From Proteus vulgaris (GTDB taxonomy: Bacteria; Pseudomonadota; Gammaproteobacteria; Enterobacterales; Enterobacteriaceae): 64,000 bases of DNA. The stretch spans positions 2,951,501-3,015,500 of the forward strand of contig LR590468.1 in NCBI GenBank assembly GCA_901472505.1, in the 5' to 3' direction. The position numbers and the translations under genes were made by a program. Numbering within the stretch: position 1 is the stretch's first letter; the number at the start of each line of letters is the position of its first letter. The notes beneath the pieces are model-generated. The model had not been told where the DNA came from. It saw only the letters and a program-made list of their open reading frames with translations, and did no database searches. Below, in pieces: positions 10,298 to 20,385 of this stretch.

Positions 10298-10614
10298 TTA
10301 TACTTTTTGCGTCAGATTAATAATTGATGAATTTTTAATGGAAAAAAAGGTCGAAACTGTTAATGATAGCCGGATACGGCAATAGAGTTATTTGAAAAAA
10401 ATTTAAAAATGAAGTTTTTTTAAATAAAATCCTGAAAAACAATGTGAATTTTGTAAACTAATGGCATGATTTTAAATAGGTTATTTATGCTATTACAATT
10501 AGGGTATTGAATATTTTATATAAGAATATATTAATTTAAATTTGATTAGATTAAGTATCTTAAAGACGTTAATGCCAATGATTACAAAAAATAAAATAGG
10601 TTTAATAATTTACT
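10298..10614. other. Intergenic region before sixA
   Basis: AT-rich, no gene found. Should contain the sixA promoter; no operator recognised. Confidence 0.5.
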
Positions 10615-11088
10615 ATGCAAATTTTTATTATGCGCCACGGAGAAGCAGCTCTTGATGCTGCAAGCGACGCACTAAGACCGCTGACTGAGCGTGGAAGAAG
10701 TGAATCAATAAAAATGGCTGAATGGATGACAACGCAAGGACATGCTATCGATTATGTTTTAGTCAGTCCTTATTTACGAGCCCAACAAACATTAGAGGCT
10801 GTAAAAATAGGTTTAGCATTACCGAGTAAGATAGAAACAGATGAAGGGCTCATTCCTGGTGGTAATCCTTCGCATATTGCACATTACTTACGTGCTTTAG
10901 GGGATACGGGATATCAAAATATTCTGGTTATTTCCCATTTACCTTTAGTTGGCTATGTTGTGGCAGAACTTTGCCCTGCGGTGTGTCCCCCAATGTTTTC
11001 AACATCAACGATAGCTTGTGTTGATTTTGATTTATCGAAAGGTACGGGAGAATTGTTATGGCAAGTCCCACCTTCAACTTTAAAATAA
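10615..11088 (+). CDS. sixA: Phosphohistidine phosphatase SixA
   Basis: Small branch-1 histidine phosphatase of 157 residues. The signature RHGEA gives R7 and the phospho-accepting H8. A second catalytic histidine sits in the late motif VISHLPLVGYV. In E. coli SixA dephosphorylates the HPt domain of ArcB and the nitrogen-PTS protein NPr. Its position between fadJ and smrB matches E. coli. The ribosome site is weak, but homology fixes the ATG start. Confidence 0.92.
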   Translation: MQIFIMRHGEAALDAASDALRPLTERGRSESIKMAEWMTTQGHAIDYVLVSPYLRAQQTLEAVKIGLALPSKIETDEGLIPGGNPSHIAHYLRALGDTGYQNILVISHLPLVGYVVAELCPAVCPPMFSTSTIACVDFDLSKGTGELLWQVPPSTLK

Positions 11089-11166
11089 ACTAGCCCAATA
11101 CGATAATTAACGCCTTATTTCACCTGTTTGGTGATTTAAGGGGTAGTGCTTGAGCCGACTGATACT

Positions 11167-11708
11167 TCAACGACGGATAATATCATCATTTTCGACTAAT
11201 ACTAATAACGCAGCATCACCCCCCCACTCTTTAGGGGCTTGATGGAACGCAATGACATCAGGGTGCTGTGCTAACCAAAGTGGTGTTTGTTGTTTTAAAA
11301 TGTGTTTACCGTGTCCATGCATAATACAAGCACAATAAACGTGCTCCCTCCTACAGGCTGCAATCAAAGCGCCAATTTCTTGTTTTGCAATTAATTGTGT
11401 TAGTCCGTGTAAGTCTAGAAAAAATTCAGGGTATAATCGCCACGACGTAGTTTTTTCAATTCATAAGCATTTGCGCCGTCTCTTAAGTAGCGCATCGGGC
11501 CTTCTGTCGCTAAATTAGGTTGAAATTCATCTGAAAAATAATATGAAGCATCAGCTTGCTCTTGTTGCAGGCGTTCAACGGCGTAGTGTGTCACTTTTTT
11601 ACGTTTTGGCGAGTGAAGTATTTTATCTTGAGGTAATTTCTTGGTGCCTTTTATCATTTCCTGAAATAACTCAATTTCAGAAGGTGGCAGTAAAAATTTC
11701 TTATTCAT
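11167..11708 (-). CDS. smrB: Smr-domain ribosome-rescue endonuclease SmrB, one frameshift
   Basis: SmrB cuts mRNA at collided ribosomes. The N-terminal half includes [15 protein letters not shown] and [14 protein letters not shown]. The Smr domain begins LDLHGLTQ and contains [20 protein letters not shown]. The frame breaks at the A6 run 11419-11424 (T6 on the coding strand). One more T joins NFF to LDLHGL and restores the family sequence of about 180 residues. Convergent with sixA. Confidence 0.92.
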
Positions 11709-11800
11709 TTTTTATGATTCTTCATAGTGTTACTGTTTTATAAAGCAATAGTACATGAAATAGTGTCAGAGATAAAAAATATAGGTTATAAATTTGGCAT

Positions 11801-11826
11801 AAAAAAAGGCAGGGATTTACCCTGCC
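11801..11826 (-). terminator. Orphan rho-independent terminator, minus strand
   Basis: GGCAGGG/CCCTGCC perfect 7-bp stem with 5-base loop. On the minus strand it is followed by seven T; no T-run follows on the plus strand. No minus-strand gene lies upstream of it (prmB and aroC read the other way), so it needs a non-coding transcript as its source. Confidence 0.75.
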
Positions 11827-11873
11827 GAAATAGTCACATAGCTAGCAAATACAAGGTGATTAACAAGTTGCTT
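11801..11873 (-). ncRNA. Candidate small RNA between smrB and prmB
   Basis: A minus-strand -10-like TATTCT (opposite 11879-11884) would start a transcript near 11873 that ends at the orphan terminator, giving about 70 nt. No recognisable -35 is seen. A 9-bp dyad TTTTATCTC/GAGATAAAA (11903-11928) covers the -35 position and could be an operator. It does not resemble any enterobacterial sRNA I know. Low confidence: promoter and terminator logic only. Confidence 0.3.
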
Positions 11874-12293
11874 TGTTTAGAATATCTGGGAGCATAAAAC
11901 TTTTTTATCTCTTAAGATGGAGATAAAAATACGGTAAAAAGAGATTAAAAAAGAGTCTTTAAATTATGTATTTGTTTTCAAGTGACATCATATTGAATAA
12001 AAACTTCTTAAGGCGCATTTGGGTACACAGTCAATGATTTCATGTTTTAAGTATGGTTCAATTCTGTTTTTTTGCTAATAAAGGTTAAATTAAAAGTATA
12101 AAATATCATTTTTTAATAATAGGTAGATCGTATGTTTTGCTTTTTGTTCTATGACTGAAGTTTAAAACCATTGTAGGTGTGTTTGTATAGAGTGCGGTAA
12201 TAATGTTGTTATGTTTTTTTACGCTTCCCCGCTGATTTATCACCATCTTCATGGCAAACTACAGACTTTCTATTTCTTCAGAGGACAACCATT
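11827..12293. other. Intergenic region upstream of prmB
   Basis: AT-rich, no coding region found. Contains the candidate sRNA promoter, the 9-bp dyad at 11903-11928 and presumably the prmB promoter. Confidence 0.5.
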
Positions 12294-13226
12294 TTGGATA
12301 TAACACTAAAAGAGGAAGCAGTTGCTGATTTAAGCACTATCCTAGATATGCTACGTTGGGCTATGAGTCAGTTTAATTCATCTGACATTTATTATGGTCA
12401 TGGCACAGATAACGCATGGGATGAAGCATTACAGCTTGTATTACCAACTATTGCACTTCCTTTAGATATTCCAGATGCGCTGTTATCAAGCAAATTAACA
12501 ACCTCTGAGAAAATGGAAATCATTACACTGATTGAAAGTCGAATTGAGGAAAAGATCCCGGTTCCCTATTTAACTCATCGTGCTTGGTTCTGCGGTCATG
12601 AATTTTATGTTGATGAACGAGTGCTTATTCCTCGTTCCCCAATTGGTGAATTAATCAATAACCATTTTGATGGTTTAATTCAGCAAGAGCCAACACGTAT
12701 TCTTGATTTATGTACTGGAAGTGGTTGTATCGCTATTGCATGTGCTCATGAATTTGAAGATGCGGAAGTGGATGCGGTTGATATTTCTGTAGATGCGCTG
12801 GAAGTGGCAGAATTTAATATTGAAAACCACGGCTTAGCTCATCGTGTTTACCCAATGCAATCTGATTTATTTAACGCTATTGTTCCAACGCCTTACGATA
12901 TCATTGTGACAAATCCGCCTTATGTTGATGTTGAAGATATGGACGATTTACCAGATGAATACCAAGTTGAACCAGAATTAGCGTTGGCATCAGGTATTGA
13001 TGGCCTTGATATTACACGTCAAATTTTACTAAAAGCCCCTGAATATTTAAGTGAAAAAGGTATTCTTGTGTGTGAAGTGGGCAATAGCATGGTTCATCTT
13101 GTCGAACAATTCCCAGAAGTGCCGTTTACATGGCTTGAATTTGACAATGGTGGGATTGGAGTCTTTATGTTGACTCGAGAACAGCTTGTTGAACATTCAC
13201 ACTGTTTTTCTAGTGATAATCGTTGA
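12294..13226 (+). CDS. prmB: Ribosomal protein uL3 N5-glutamine methyltransferase PrmB
   Basis: SAM-dependent methyltransferase of 310 residues that methylates a glutamine of ribosomal protein uL3. Its SAM-binding motif is [13 protein letters not shown] and its substrate-glutamine motif is [28 protein letters not shown] is family-typical. Translation appears to start at TTG: GAGGA lies 8 bases upstream and the first residues ([20 protein letters not shown]) align with E. coli PrmB. Followed closely by aroC, as in E. coli. Confidence 0.93.
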   Translation: MDITLKEEAVADLSTILDMLRWAMSQFNSSDIYYGHGTDNAWDEALQLVLPTIALPLDIPDALLSSKLTTSEKMEIITLIESRIEEKIPVPYLTHRAWFCGHEFYVDERVLIPRSPIGELINNHFDGLIQQEPTRILDLCTGSGCIAIACAHEFEDAEVDAVDISVDALEVAEFNIENHGLAHRVYPMQSDLFNAIVPTPYDIIVTNPPYVDVEDMDDLPDEYQVEPELALASGIDGLDITRQILLKAPEYLSEKGILVCEVGNSMVHLVEQFPEVPFTWLEFDNGGIGVFMLTREQLVEHSHCFSSDNR

Positions 13227-13311
13227 TGTAACAGCAATGAGACGGTAGATTGTTATTCATTACAAATAACATATTGATAACATCACACAGTAAAAAAATA
13301 GGAATAAAGGG

Positions 13312-14397
13312 ATGGCAGGAAACAGTATCGGACAATTATTCAGAGTGACGACTTTCGGTGAGTCTCATGGTGTTGCATTAGGTTGCATTGTTGATGGTGT
13401 ACCTCCTGGATTGTCTTTAACAGAAGCTGATTTACAAGTTGATTTAGATAGACGTAGGCCTGGAACTTCACGTTATACCACGCAACGTCGTGAGCCTGAT
13501 CAAGTGCGTATTTTATCGGGTGTATTTAATGGCGTGACAACGGGTACAAGTATCGGCTTGTTGATTGAAAATACCGACCAACGTTCTCAAGATTACAGTG
13601 AAATTAAAGATGTTTTCCGCCCAGGGCATGCTGATTATACCTATGAACAAAAATATGGTTTGCGTGATTATCGTGGTGGTGGACGTTCTTCGGCTCGTGA
13701 AACGGCAATGCGTGTCGCCGCAGGTGCGATTGCTAAAAAATATCTAAAAGAGAAATTAGGCATCGAAGTTCGAGGATATCTTTCTCAGCTAGGACCTATT
13801 ACATGTGATCTTGTTGATTGGTCTATTGTTGAAAGCAATCCATTTTTCTGTCCTGATCCTTCACGTTTAGATGCGCTTGATGAATACATGCGTGCACTTA
13901 AAAAAGAAGGTAATTCTATTGGTGCAAAAGTCACTGTGGTTGCACAGGGTGTACCTGCTGGATTTGGTGAACCTGTCTTTGATCGATTAGATGCTGATTT
14001 AGCGCATGCTTTGATGAGTATCAATGCTGTCAAAGGTATAGAAATTGGTGATGGATTTGGTGTTGTAACATTAAAAGGTACAGAAAACCGAGATGAAATC
14101 ACTAAAAAGGGATTTACCAGTAATCATGCGGGGGGAATTTTAGGTGGCATTAGCAGTGGTCAGCCTATTGTTGCGCATATCGCATTAAAACCGACCTCCA
14201 GTATTACTGTTGCAGGTAAAACGATTAATCGTGATGGTGAAGAAGTTGATATGATAACCAAAGGTCGTCATGATCCTTGTGTCGGTATCCGAGCCATTCC
14301 TATCGCAGAAGCGATGATGGCAATTGTATTACTCGATCATGCATTGCGTCAGCGTGGTCAATGTGGTGATGTTGTACCACCCTTAATGCAATGGTAA
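13312..14397 (+). CDS. aroC: Chorismate synthase AroC
   Basis: Last shared step of aromatic biosynthesis: 5-enolpyruvylshikimate-3-phosphate to chorismate, using reduced FMN. 361 residues, identical in length to E. coli. Signatures include GESHG at the N-terminus, [14 protein letters not shown], the [11 protein letters not shown] signature and [26 protein letters not shown] precedes the ATG. Downstream of prmB with an 85-bp gap; probably partly co-transcribed. Intact. Confidence 0.97.
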   Translation: MAGNSIGQLFRVTTFGESHGVALGCIVDGVPPGLSLTEADLQVDLDRRRPGTSRYTTQRREPDQVRILSGVFNGVTTGTSIGLLIENTDQRSQDYSEIKDVFRPGHADYTYEQKYGLRDYRGGGRSSARETAMRVAAGAIAKKYLKEKLGIEVRGYLSQLGPITCDLVDWSIVESNPFFCPDPSRLDALDEYMRALKKEGNSIGAKVTVVAQGVPAGFGEPVFDRLDADLAHALMSINAVKGIEIGDGFGVVTLKGTENRDEITKKGFTSNHAGGILGGISSGQPIVAHIALKPTSSITVAGKTINRDGEEVDMITKGRHDPCVGIRAIPIAEAMMAIVLLDHALRQRGQCGDVVPPLMQW

Positions 14398-14570
14398 TCA
14401 TTCTACATCAATAACGTGGTTGATAAGCTGTAGTAAGTTTGATGTTAGCTTTAAAGGTGTGAGCGCCTAATTTTATTATGCTCAGATCGTGTTGCTGTTA
14501 CTCTCTTCAAAATAAATAAACGAAAGAAACAGCAATACGTCCTTTCATTTCTGATAACTCGGATAGATAA

Positions 14571-15371
14571 ATGGATTGGCTCTTTTCAGATGGCATCTAC
14601 CTTCTTCTCTTCTTTGTTGCTTTAATCGCGGGTTTTATTGATTCCATAGCAGGTGGAGGCGGATTAATTACTATTCCTGCTTTACTTTCAGTTGGTATTT
14701 CGCCAGTACAAGCGCTTGCAACTAATAAACTGCAATCTGTTGGTGGCTCATTTTCAGCAACACTCTATTTTATACGCCGTCGGGTTATTGATTTAAAATC
14801 ACAACGATTTGCGATTTTTATGACATTTATTGGTGCAGTTTCTGGTGCCATGTTGGTGCAATTTATTAATCCTGACATCCTTAAACAAGCACTTCCCATT
14901 CTCACTATTGCTATTGGTCTCTATTTTCTTCTTACTCCGTCAATTGGTGCTCAAGATAGTAAGCAACGTATTGGTTACTATACATTCGGTGCAATATTAG
15001 GCGGAGGTGTGGGTTTTTATGATGGCATTTTTGGTCCGGGCACAGGCTCTTTCTTCGCTTTAGGTTATGTTATGTTACTTGGGTATAACCTATCAAAAGC
15101 GACAGCTCACGCTAAATTACTCAACTTCACTTCTAATTTTGGATCACTACTATTTTTTATTATTGGTGGACAAGTTATTTGGACTATTGGTTTAGTGATG
15201 CTTTGTGGGCAATTTATTGGTGCTCGCTTAGGTGCAAGTCTCGTTTTAACGAAAGGGCAAAAATTAATAAGACCTATGTTGGTCATTATCTCCTTTTTGA
15301 TGAGTATCAAACTCATTAATGACAATCATGGCGATACTATTGCACTTTGGTTCTCTGCACTTTTTAATTAG
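14571..15371 (+). CDS. yfcA: TauE/SafE-family permease YfcA
   Basis: 266-residue inner-membrane protein with eight or so hydrophobic segments. It has the family repeat FIDSIAGGGGLITIPALL near residue 25 and GVGFYDGIFGPGTGSFFAL near 140. Homologue of E. coli YfcA in the same position (aroC-yfcA-epmC-yfcL). The transported anion is unknown. It is distinct in sequence from the other TauE-type permease at the left end. epmC starts 18 bp later, so the two are probably co-transcribed. Confidence 0.9.
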   Translation: MDWLFSDGIYLLLFFVALIAGFIDSIAGGGGLITIPALLSVGISPVQALATNKLQSVGGSFSATLYFIRRRVIDLKSQRFAIFMTFIGAVSGAMLVQFINPDILKQALPILTIAIGLYFLLTPSIGAQDSKQRIGYYTFGAILGGGVGFYDGIFGPGTGSFFALGYVMLLGYNLSKATAHAKLLNFTSNFGSLLFFIIGGQVIWTIGLVMLCGQFIGARLGASLVLTKGQKLIRPMLVIISFLMSIKLINDNHGDTIALWFSALFN

Positions 15372-15389
15372 GAATAGATGGTTTTTTAA

Positions 15390-15942
15390 ATGTCAGCACA
15401 TCATTATCAACAGTTAATTGATATCTTTAATCAATGTTTTAGCGAAAGTTTTCAAACCCGTTTAGTCAAAGGGGATGATGAGCCGATTATTTACCTGCAA
15501 ATGAAGAAATACCTTATCACCAAATTATTTTTGCTCATGGCTTTTATGCAAGTGCATTACATGAAATTTCACATTGGTGTATTGCGGGTGAAGCTCGCCG
15601 TCAACAAGTTGATTATGGTTACTGGTATTGCCCCGATGGACGGGACGAAACGACACAAGGGCAGTTTGAGAAAGTCGAAATTAAACCTCAAGCGCTAGAT
15701 TGGTTATTTTGCCAAGCTGCTGGTTATCCTTTCAATGTCAGTTGTGACAATTTAGAAGGTAACTTTGAGCCCGACCGCTATGCGTTTAGAAATAAGGTCA
15801 GAGAACAAGTTCTTGCTTATTTACGTGATAAAAACACGCCACTTCGTGCTCAGCTATTTATTAATGCGTTACATTTGTTTACAATACCCCAGAGCTAACG
15901 GAAGAGATGTTTCCTTATCAGGAAAACCCTTTAGTTAATTAA
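15390..15942 (+). CDS. epmC: Elongation factor P hydroxylase EpmC (YfcM), two frameshifts
   Basis: Hydroxylates the beta-lysyl-lysine on elongation factor P, completing the EpmA/EpmB modification. N-terminus HHYQQLIDIFNQCF and RLVKGDDEPI. After restoring one T near 15488 the frame runs YLPANEEIPYHQIIFAHGFY, HEISHWCIAGEARRQQVDYG and ALDWLFCQAAGYPFNVSCDN. The HEISH and nearby acidic residues fit its metal site. A second missing T near 15879 restores the C-terminus NTPELTEEMFPYQENPLVN. Both errors lie in short T-runs. The whole protein would be about 184 residues, normal for the family. Confidence 0.88.
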
Positions 15943-16095
15943 GGATTGCGAGAATAACTATCGCCTATCCACTGTGAAGGTTTTACCCGATAGGGTGGAG
16001 TCTGATGTAGTAAGGTTGCTGTATCACACGTTTTTATGTATTGATAATGCAGTGCTGATGGCGAGTACAGCAACATTATATATTGAGGATAAATA

Positions 16096-16368
16096 ATGCT
16101 TTCTGAGTATGAAACGTACTTGTTAGATAGAATTGATAGCCGTGTTGAACATGCCACTGACGATGAATTATTTGCAGGTGGATATTTGCAAGGTCATATT
16201 ACACTGGCTATTGCTGAGCTTGAGCAAGAAAACAACACACAATTAGAAGCACTAAGAACACGTGTGGAAGAGAGCATTCAAAAGGCAATAAAAGCAGGCG
16301 AGCTGTCACCACCAGATCAAGCATTAGTATTATCGACGTGGCATGATTTAGTTAACTCAATTAATTAA
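16096..16368 (+). CDS. yfcL: YfcL-family protein
   Basis: 90 residues, acidic and helical, with the conserved DDELFAGGYLQGHITLAIAE and AGELSPPDQALVLSTWHDL. Matches E. coli YfcL in sequence and place; its function is unknown. 153 bp separate it from epmC, and a strong terminator follows. Confidence 0.88.
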   Translation: MLSEYETYLLDRIDSRVEHATDDELFAGGYLQGHITLAIAELEQENNTQLEALRTRVEESIQKAIKAGELSPPDQALVLSTWHDLVNSIN

Positions 16369-16390
16369 ATTGCATATGCCTATCTAAGAG

Positions 16391-16420
16391 AACAACCGGT
16401 ACTAATCGGTTGTTTTTTCT
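16391..16420 (+). terminator. Rho-independent terminator after yfcL
   Basis: AACAACCG/CGGTTGTT stem, 8-base loop, T-rich tail. Confidence 0.85.
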
Positions 16421-16651
16421 TTTTTAATATTTCATTAAAATAATGACTCTTAAGTTATATTTAGGATATTTGATGTTGAAAAAGGTGAGTTTTTAGACAA
16501 AGATTAATCCTCACTATTTATCAATTGTTTTTATTTGATTTTTCAAAGTCGATGTATCTCTCATTGATTAAGCATAATAGTGCTATCTTTTGTAATACCT
16601 TGCCATTTCTGTAAAATTACTTTTAAATGTTTTTTAGGAATGTTTCTCGGG
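16421..16651. other. AT-rich intergenic region upstream of the lipoprotein gene
   Basis: No coding region or stable structure seen. Likely only promoter sequence. Confidence 0.5.
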
Positions 16652-16668
16652 ATGCAAATGATTTGCAT
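16652..16668 (+). promoter_or_regulatory. Perfect 17-bp palindrome at the lipoprotein gene promoter
   Basis: ATGCAAAT-G-ATTTGCAT, touching a -10-like TAGAAT (16668-16673) and ending 29 bp before the start codon. The position suits a repressor site. It is only loosely Fur-like, so the regulator is unknown. Confidence 0.5.
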
Positions 16669-16697
16669 AGAATATTTATGATAAGGATAACGATACG

Positions 16698-17594
16698 ATG
16701 AAAAATTTCTTTAAAATAGGCCTATTCACGAGTGCCGTTTTATTTTTATCTGCTTGTGATCAACTTGATTTAGATAATAAAAAAAATAAATTTTATTACA
16801 GTAACCCAAGCGAAAAAATGATCAGCTTTAGTGTTGATGGTAAAGAATATCAGGTTGAACCAGGTAAAAATGGTTACATAACGCTATCACCTGGTGAGCA
16901 TAATTTAAAAGACAGTGCCGGAAATGATGCCAGATTTATGGTTTATGACAATAATAATGGTGGCATATTAAATCCTGATAATTTTATGTATTACACCCTT
17001 TCTGAAGTGTATGCCGTAAAGGGAAAAACAGATCAATTTAAACCTGTTGATTACCCTGTGATTATCAATGGCTACGAATTTGAACTTCCCGTACGTAGCA
17101 CTAATGCTACGTTAATTGATGGTAATAACTTTCAGTGCACTTATGCTTTAGGCGAGCCATTTCCTAATGAAATTCGTACTCGCAATAAAAATAATGATGG
17201 TGGCATAAAAAATAAATGCTTTGATAAACCTGAATTTATTAAATATATTTCAGCAGAATACAATAAAGATTTAGAACCATTTACACAAGAAGATGAATAT
17301 AACGATTCTGTTAATCTTAATTTAGACTATATGTTACCGACAGCAGAATTTACTGATCCTGATATTCAAGCTGAAGCAGAAGAACTTGTATCACTATTAA
17401 ATCAAATTCAAAAAAGTGAAGATCCAAAGATCCATAATATATTAAAAGATAAGCTTTATAAGGCGACACTTGCTGTTTCACGTGCGAATAGTAACCGAGC
17501 TGTGAAAGATTCAGTGGAAGACAATAAATACTATAATCGTTTTATTGAAGAGAGTAGAAAGTTTCAATCTTATGGTATTTTACCGAAAGATTAA
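16698..17594 (+). CDS. Predicted lipoprotein of unknown function
   Basis: 298 residues. The signal peptide ends in a clear lipobox (LSAC, lipidated Cys near residue 20), followed by DQLDLDNKK; an Asp after the Cys would favour inner-membrane retention under the Lol rule. The rest is hydrophilic, with a beta-rich N-terminal part (ISFSVDGKEYQVEPG, GYITLSPGEHNL), two cysteines in the middle (FQCTY, NKCFDKPEF) and a helical acidic C-terminus. I do not recognise the family. AAGGA precedes the ATG. It is flanked by terminators, so it is a single-gene unit inserted between yfcL and mnmC relative to E. coli. Possible roles: stress-induced envelope protein or immunity protein, neither supported by a motif. 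Confidence 0.75.
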   Translation: MKNFFKIGLFTSAVLFLSACDQLDLDNKKNKFYYSNPSEKMISFSVDGKEYQVEPGKNGYITLSPGEHNLKDSAGNDARFMVYDNNNGGILNPDNFMYYTLSEVYAVKGKTDQFKPVDYPVIINGYEFELPVRSTNATLIDGNNFQCTYALGEPFPNEIRTRNKNNDGGIKNKCFDKPEFIKYISAEYNKDLEPFTQEDEYNDSVNLNLDYMLPTAEFTDPDIQAEAEELVSLLNQIQKSEDPKIHNILKDKLYKATLAVSRANSNRAVKDSVEDNKYYNRFIEESRKFQSYGILPKD

Positions 17595-17632
17595 AATAGC
17601 CGAAAAAGAAGTTATCAATTTAATGTTAATGT

Positions 17633-17658
17633 AAGCCATCCAATAGGATGGCTTTTAA
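17633..17658 (+). terminator. Rho-independent terminator of the lipoprotein gene
   Basis: AAGCCATCC/GGATGGCTT stem with AATA loop and short T tail. Confidence 0.8.
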
Positions 17659-17703
17659 TAAGTTTAACTATCAAAGTATTAAAGTACAGAACTGGAAATA
17701 GAT

Positions 17704-18215
17704 ATGACAATCACACAAAATAAAATAAAAAATAACGCTATTACACTTCGTCAAACTCAAATTGATGATGCCATTAAATTACCTGTCATTGAGCAATCAG
17801 CAGGGCAACTTTTTAGCACATTAGAAGACTTAAAGTGGATCAGTGAAAGTGATGTCCAAGGGGTTGAAACATATCTAGAATTTATTAACCAACATGATCA
17901 TTGGGTCGCGGTTAATCATGACAATGAACCTGTGGGATTTATTATGACGCAAACATTGCCTGATAGTTTATTTATTCATGAACTTTCTGTCAGTCAAGAT
18001 TGGCAAAATAACGAATTGGTAAATTACTTATTCAGAAAGTAAAAGATGAAGCAAAAGCACGTAAATTTGATGCTGTTACACTGACAACGTTTCGTCATGT
18101 TCCTTGGAATGCACCGTATTATCAACGCTTAGGTTTTTCTATTTTACCAGAGAACGAAGTTCCACACTCTTTGCAAGAAATTTTAGATCATGAAGTCGAC
18201 AAAGGGGGGTTGTGA
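17704..18215 (+). CDS. GNAT-family N-acetyltransferase, one frameshift
   Basis: Acetyl-CoA-dependent transferase of about 170 residues after correction. N-terminal substrate part NAITLRQTQIDDAIKLPVIE; central strand WVAVNHDNEPVGFIMTQ and FIHELSVSQDW; after adding one G near 18018, ELGKLLIQKVKDEAKARKFD (the acetyl-CoA loop region). It ends with LTTFRHVPWNAPYYQRLGF, a typical GNAT ending. The acceptor is unknown. As given, the frame stops at codon 112. Flanked by terminators; not part of an obvious toxin-antitoxin pair. Confidence 0.8.
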
Positions 18216-18291
18216 AAGAAACTCGCTGTGCAATGAAATGTAAGATTTATTAGGTTATAACATTAAAAATAATAACGTTAAAAAAAGTAAG

Positions 18292-18320
18292 CTAAGCAAC
18301 CTAGAATGGTTGCTTAGACG
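18292..18320. terminator. Terminator between convergent GNAT gene and mnmC
   Basis: CTAAGCAACC/GGTTGCTTAG stem. On the minus strand it is followed by CTTACTTTTTT, so it ends mnmC best. Confidence 0.7.
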
Positions 18321-18333
18321 CCAACTGGATATG

Positions 18334-20385
18334 CTACTTTTTGACTTCAATTGCTTTTCCACGTAGTAATGGCCTTACCCAAAAACGATTAGGGTGTAAG
18401 GCATTCAACACACTATCTTCAACCGGAAAGGGTTCATCAAAAATTTGGCTTGCGAGAATTTCGGCTGATAACGGTGCTGAACATAATCCACGAGAGCCTA
18501 ATGCGCTGAGAATATAAAGTTGATGATAAGCTGGCGCTAAAACGGGTATTTGTCTTCTACGCTTAAACCTATCTAAATGAGTGTACGCTAGTAGCAAGTT
18601 TTCAAAGTCAGGAACTTCACCTAATAGTGGCAGATGATCGCGTATCGTACAACGAATACCTACTCGTGCATTGTTTTGGCTAAAATCAACATCAAAGCAC
18701 CAAGGTGTTTTGGCTAAACAGTGAGTAAGATGGTATTGATTGTCTTCTTGCTCCTCACTGGAAACCGTCAGGTCTAACCTATCTCGGCGAAAGCTTGCGC
18801 CAACACAATGCAAATTATCTTGATGATCAACAGGTGTAAAATAGCCATCATAACAAAGTACGGTTTTTAGCTTTGATAATGTCTTTGTTGTTGGTATATG
18901 GCTAACTTGGCCTCTGACAGCGCTAATAGGTAACTTAGCACTTTGAGAAAAGTCAGTAATTCGATGCCCATTCGCCAATATAACGCAATCATGTTGTGAT
19001 TGAACTTGTGTGACTTGATTTTCATTCTGATGAACGATATCTAAGCACCAAAATGCACCTTGTACATTTATTTGTGTGACTTGATGATTAAATTGCAGTA
19101 TTAACCCTAATTGCTGAGCATATTTTAGTGCTTGAGTGGTTAATTCAGTGGGAGAAAGCCAACCTGCTTGCGGATAAAAAAGCCCCTCGTAATTAATATC
19201 TAATCCGCACAGGGTGTTTATCTCATCTTGAGAACAGTAACGAGCTATTTCGTGAAAAGATACAGAATGATTAATGATCCGTTCTGCCTTTTTTCGCACT
19301 CTATCATTATAAATAAGCTGAGCAACACCCGACCATTGATGAGAAAACATAATGCCAGCTTGACGTAGATTGTCATAAGTACGTCGAGCAAATAAGAATG
19401 CGGTTGTAAAAAATTGCTCTATTTCGTCTGACTTACCACTTAACAAAGGATATAACACCCCTTGTCGATTACCTGATGCATTTGTTGCGGGCTGTTTATC
19501 TTCACAATATAAGGTGACTTTAGCGCCTCTTCTTAAGCAAGAAAGTGCGATAAAGGTACTGGCAATACCGCCGCCTATAATAGCGATATCTTGTGCTTGT
19601 GTTGCATGAGGCCGTGCATAATAAGGTAGATATTCGGGAGAGGGAGAATGAGGGAATACACCTGTCAGCATCTCTCTTTTTTGCCCAAATCCTTTGATCT
19701 TTTTTATTTCAAATCCAACACGTTGCAAGCCTCTCTTTACAATGCCAGCTGCAGTAAATGTCGAAAATGTCCCATTTTCTCTCATTGAATCTGCCATGGA
19801 TTGAAAGAGCGTTTCACTCCACATTTGTGGATTTTTAGAAGGGGCAAAGCCATCGAGAAACCATGCATCTACTTTATTGTGCAGTGCTTGGCGAGTTTGT
19901 GGTAATAATGTATTGATATCACCGAACCATAAGTCTAGTGTAATTGCCCCATCTGCGAGAATAATGCGGTGACAGCCTGCGAGAGGTAACGGCCATTGAG
20001 CACAAAGTGCTTTTGAATATTTTTCAAGTTCAGGCCAATTGCAATGTGCGGATTGTAAATCATTTTTTGTGAGAGGGAATTTTTCAAAGCTGACATAGTG
20101 AAGACGCTTTAAACGCGCGTTGGGTGATGTTTGCTTAAATTGTTCAAATGCTTGCCACAGGGTTAAAAAATTAAGCCCAGTACCAAACCCTGTTTCTGCA
20201 ATAACACATTCAGAGCGTACATGTGTACCAAAACGTAATGGAAAGTGATTTCCATGTAAGAATACGTGTCGCGTTTCTTCTAGACCATCTTGGTTTGAAA
20301 AGTAAATATCGCCAAATTGTTCTGAGATAGGGGTGCCAAGTTCATTCCAACTTAAAGATGCGGTATTTATTGGGCTATTATTCAC
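18334..20385 (-). CDS. mnmC: Bifunctional tRNA wobble-uridine modification enzyme MnmC
   Basis: Completes mnm5s2U34 in tRNA. The C-terminal FAD-dependent oxidase removes the carboxymethyl group and the N-terminal SAM methyltransferase methylates the amine. 683 residues. The methyltransferase has ETGFGTGLNFLTLWQAF and WFLDGFAPSKNPQMW. The oxidase starts with the dinucleotide-binding IAIIGGGIAS near residue 266 and contains NRQGVLYPLLSG, AVRGQVSHIP and ALGSRGLCSAPLSAE. Intact across 2 kb, in contrast to its neighbour fabB. Divergent from fabB, as in E. coli. Confidence 0.95.
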   Translation of the reverse strand: MNNSPINTASLSWNELGTPISEQFGDIYFSNQDGLEETRHVFLHGNHFPLRFGTHVRSECVIAETGFGTGLNFLTLWQAFEQFKQTSPNARLKRLHYVSFEKFPLTKNDLQSAHCNWPELEKYSKALCAQWPLPLAGCHRIILADGAITLDLWFGDINTLLPQTRQALHNKVDAWFLDGFAPSKNPQMWSETLFQSMADSMRENGTFSTFTAAGIVKRGLQRVGFEIKKIKGFGQKREMLTGVFPHSPSPEYLPYYARPHATQAQDIAIIGGGIASTFIALSCLRRGAKVTLYCEDKQPATNASGNRQGVLYPLLSGKSDEIEQFFTTAFLFARRTYDNLRQAGIMFSHQWSGVAQLIYNDRVRKKAERIINHSVSFHEIARYCSQDEINTLCGLDINYEGLFYPQAGWLSPTELTTQALKYAQQLGLILQFNHQVTQINVQGAFWCLDIVHQNENQVTQVQSQHDCVILANGHRITDFSQSAKLPISAVRGQVSHIPTTKTLSKLKTVLCYDGYFTPVDHQDNLHCVGASFRRDRLDLTVSSEEQEDNQYHLTHCLAKTPWCFDVDFSQNNARVGIRCTIRDHLPLLGEVPDFENLLLAYTHLDRFKRRRQIPVLAPAYHQLYILSALGSRGLCSAPLSAEILASQIFDEPFPVEDSVLNALHPNRFWVRPLLRGKAIEVKK

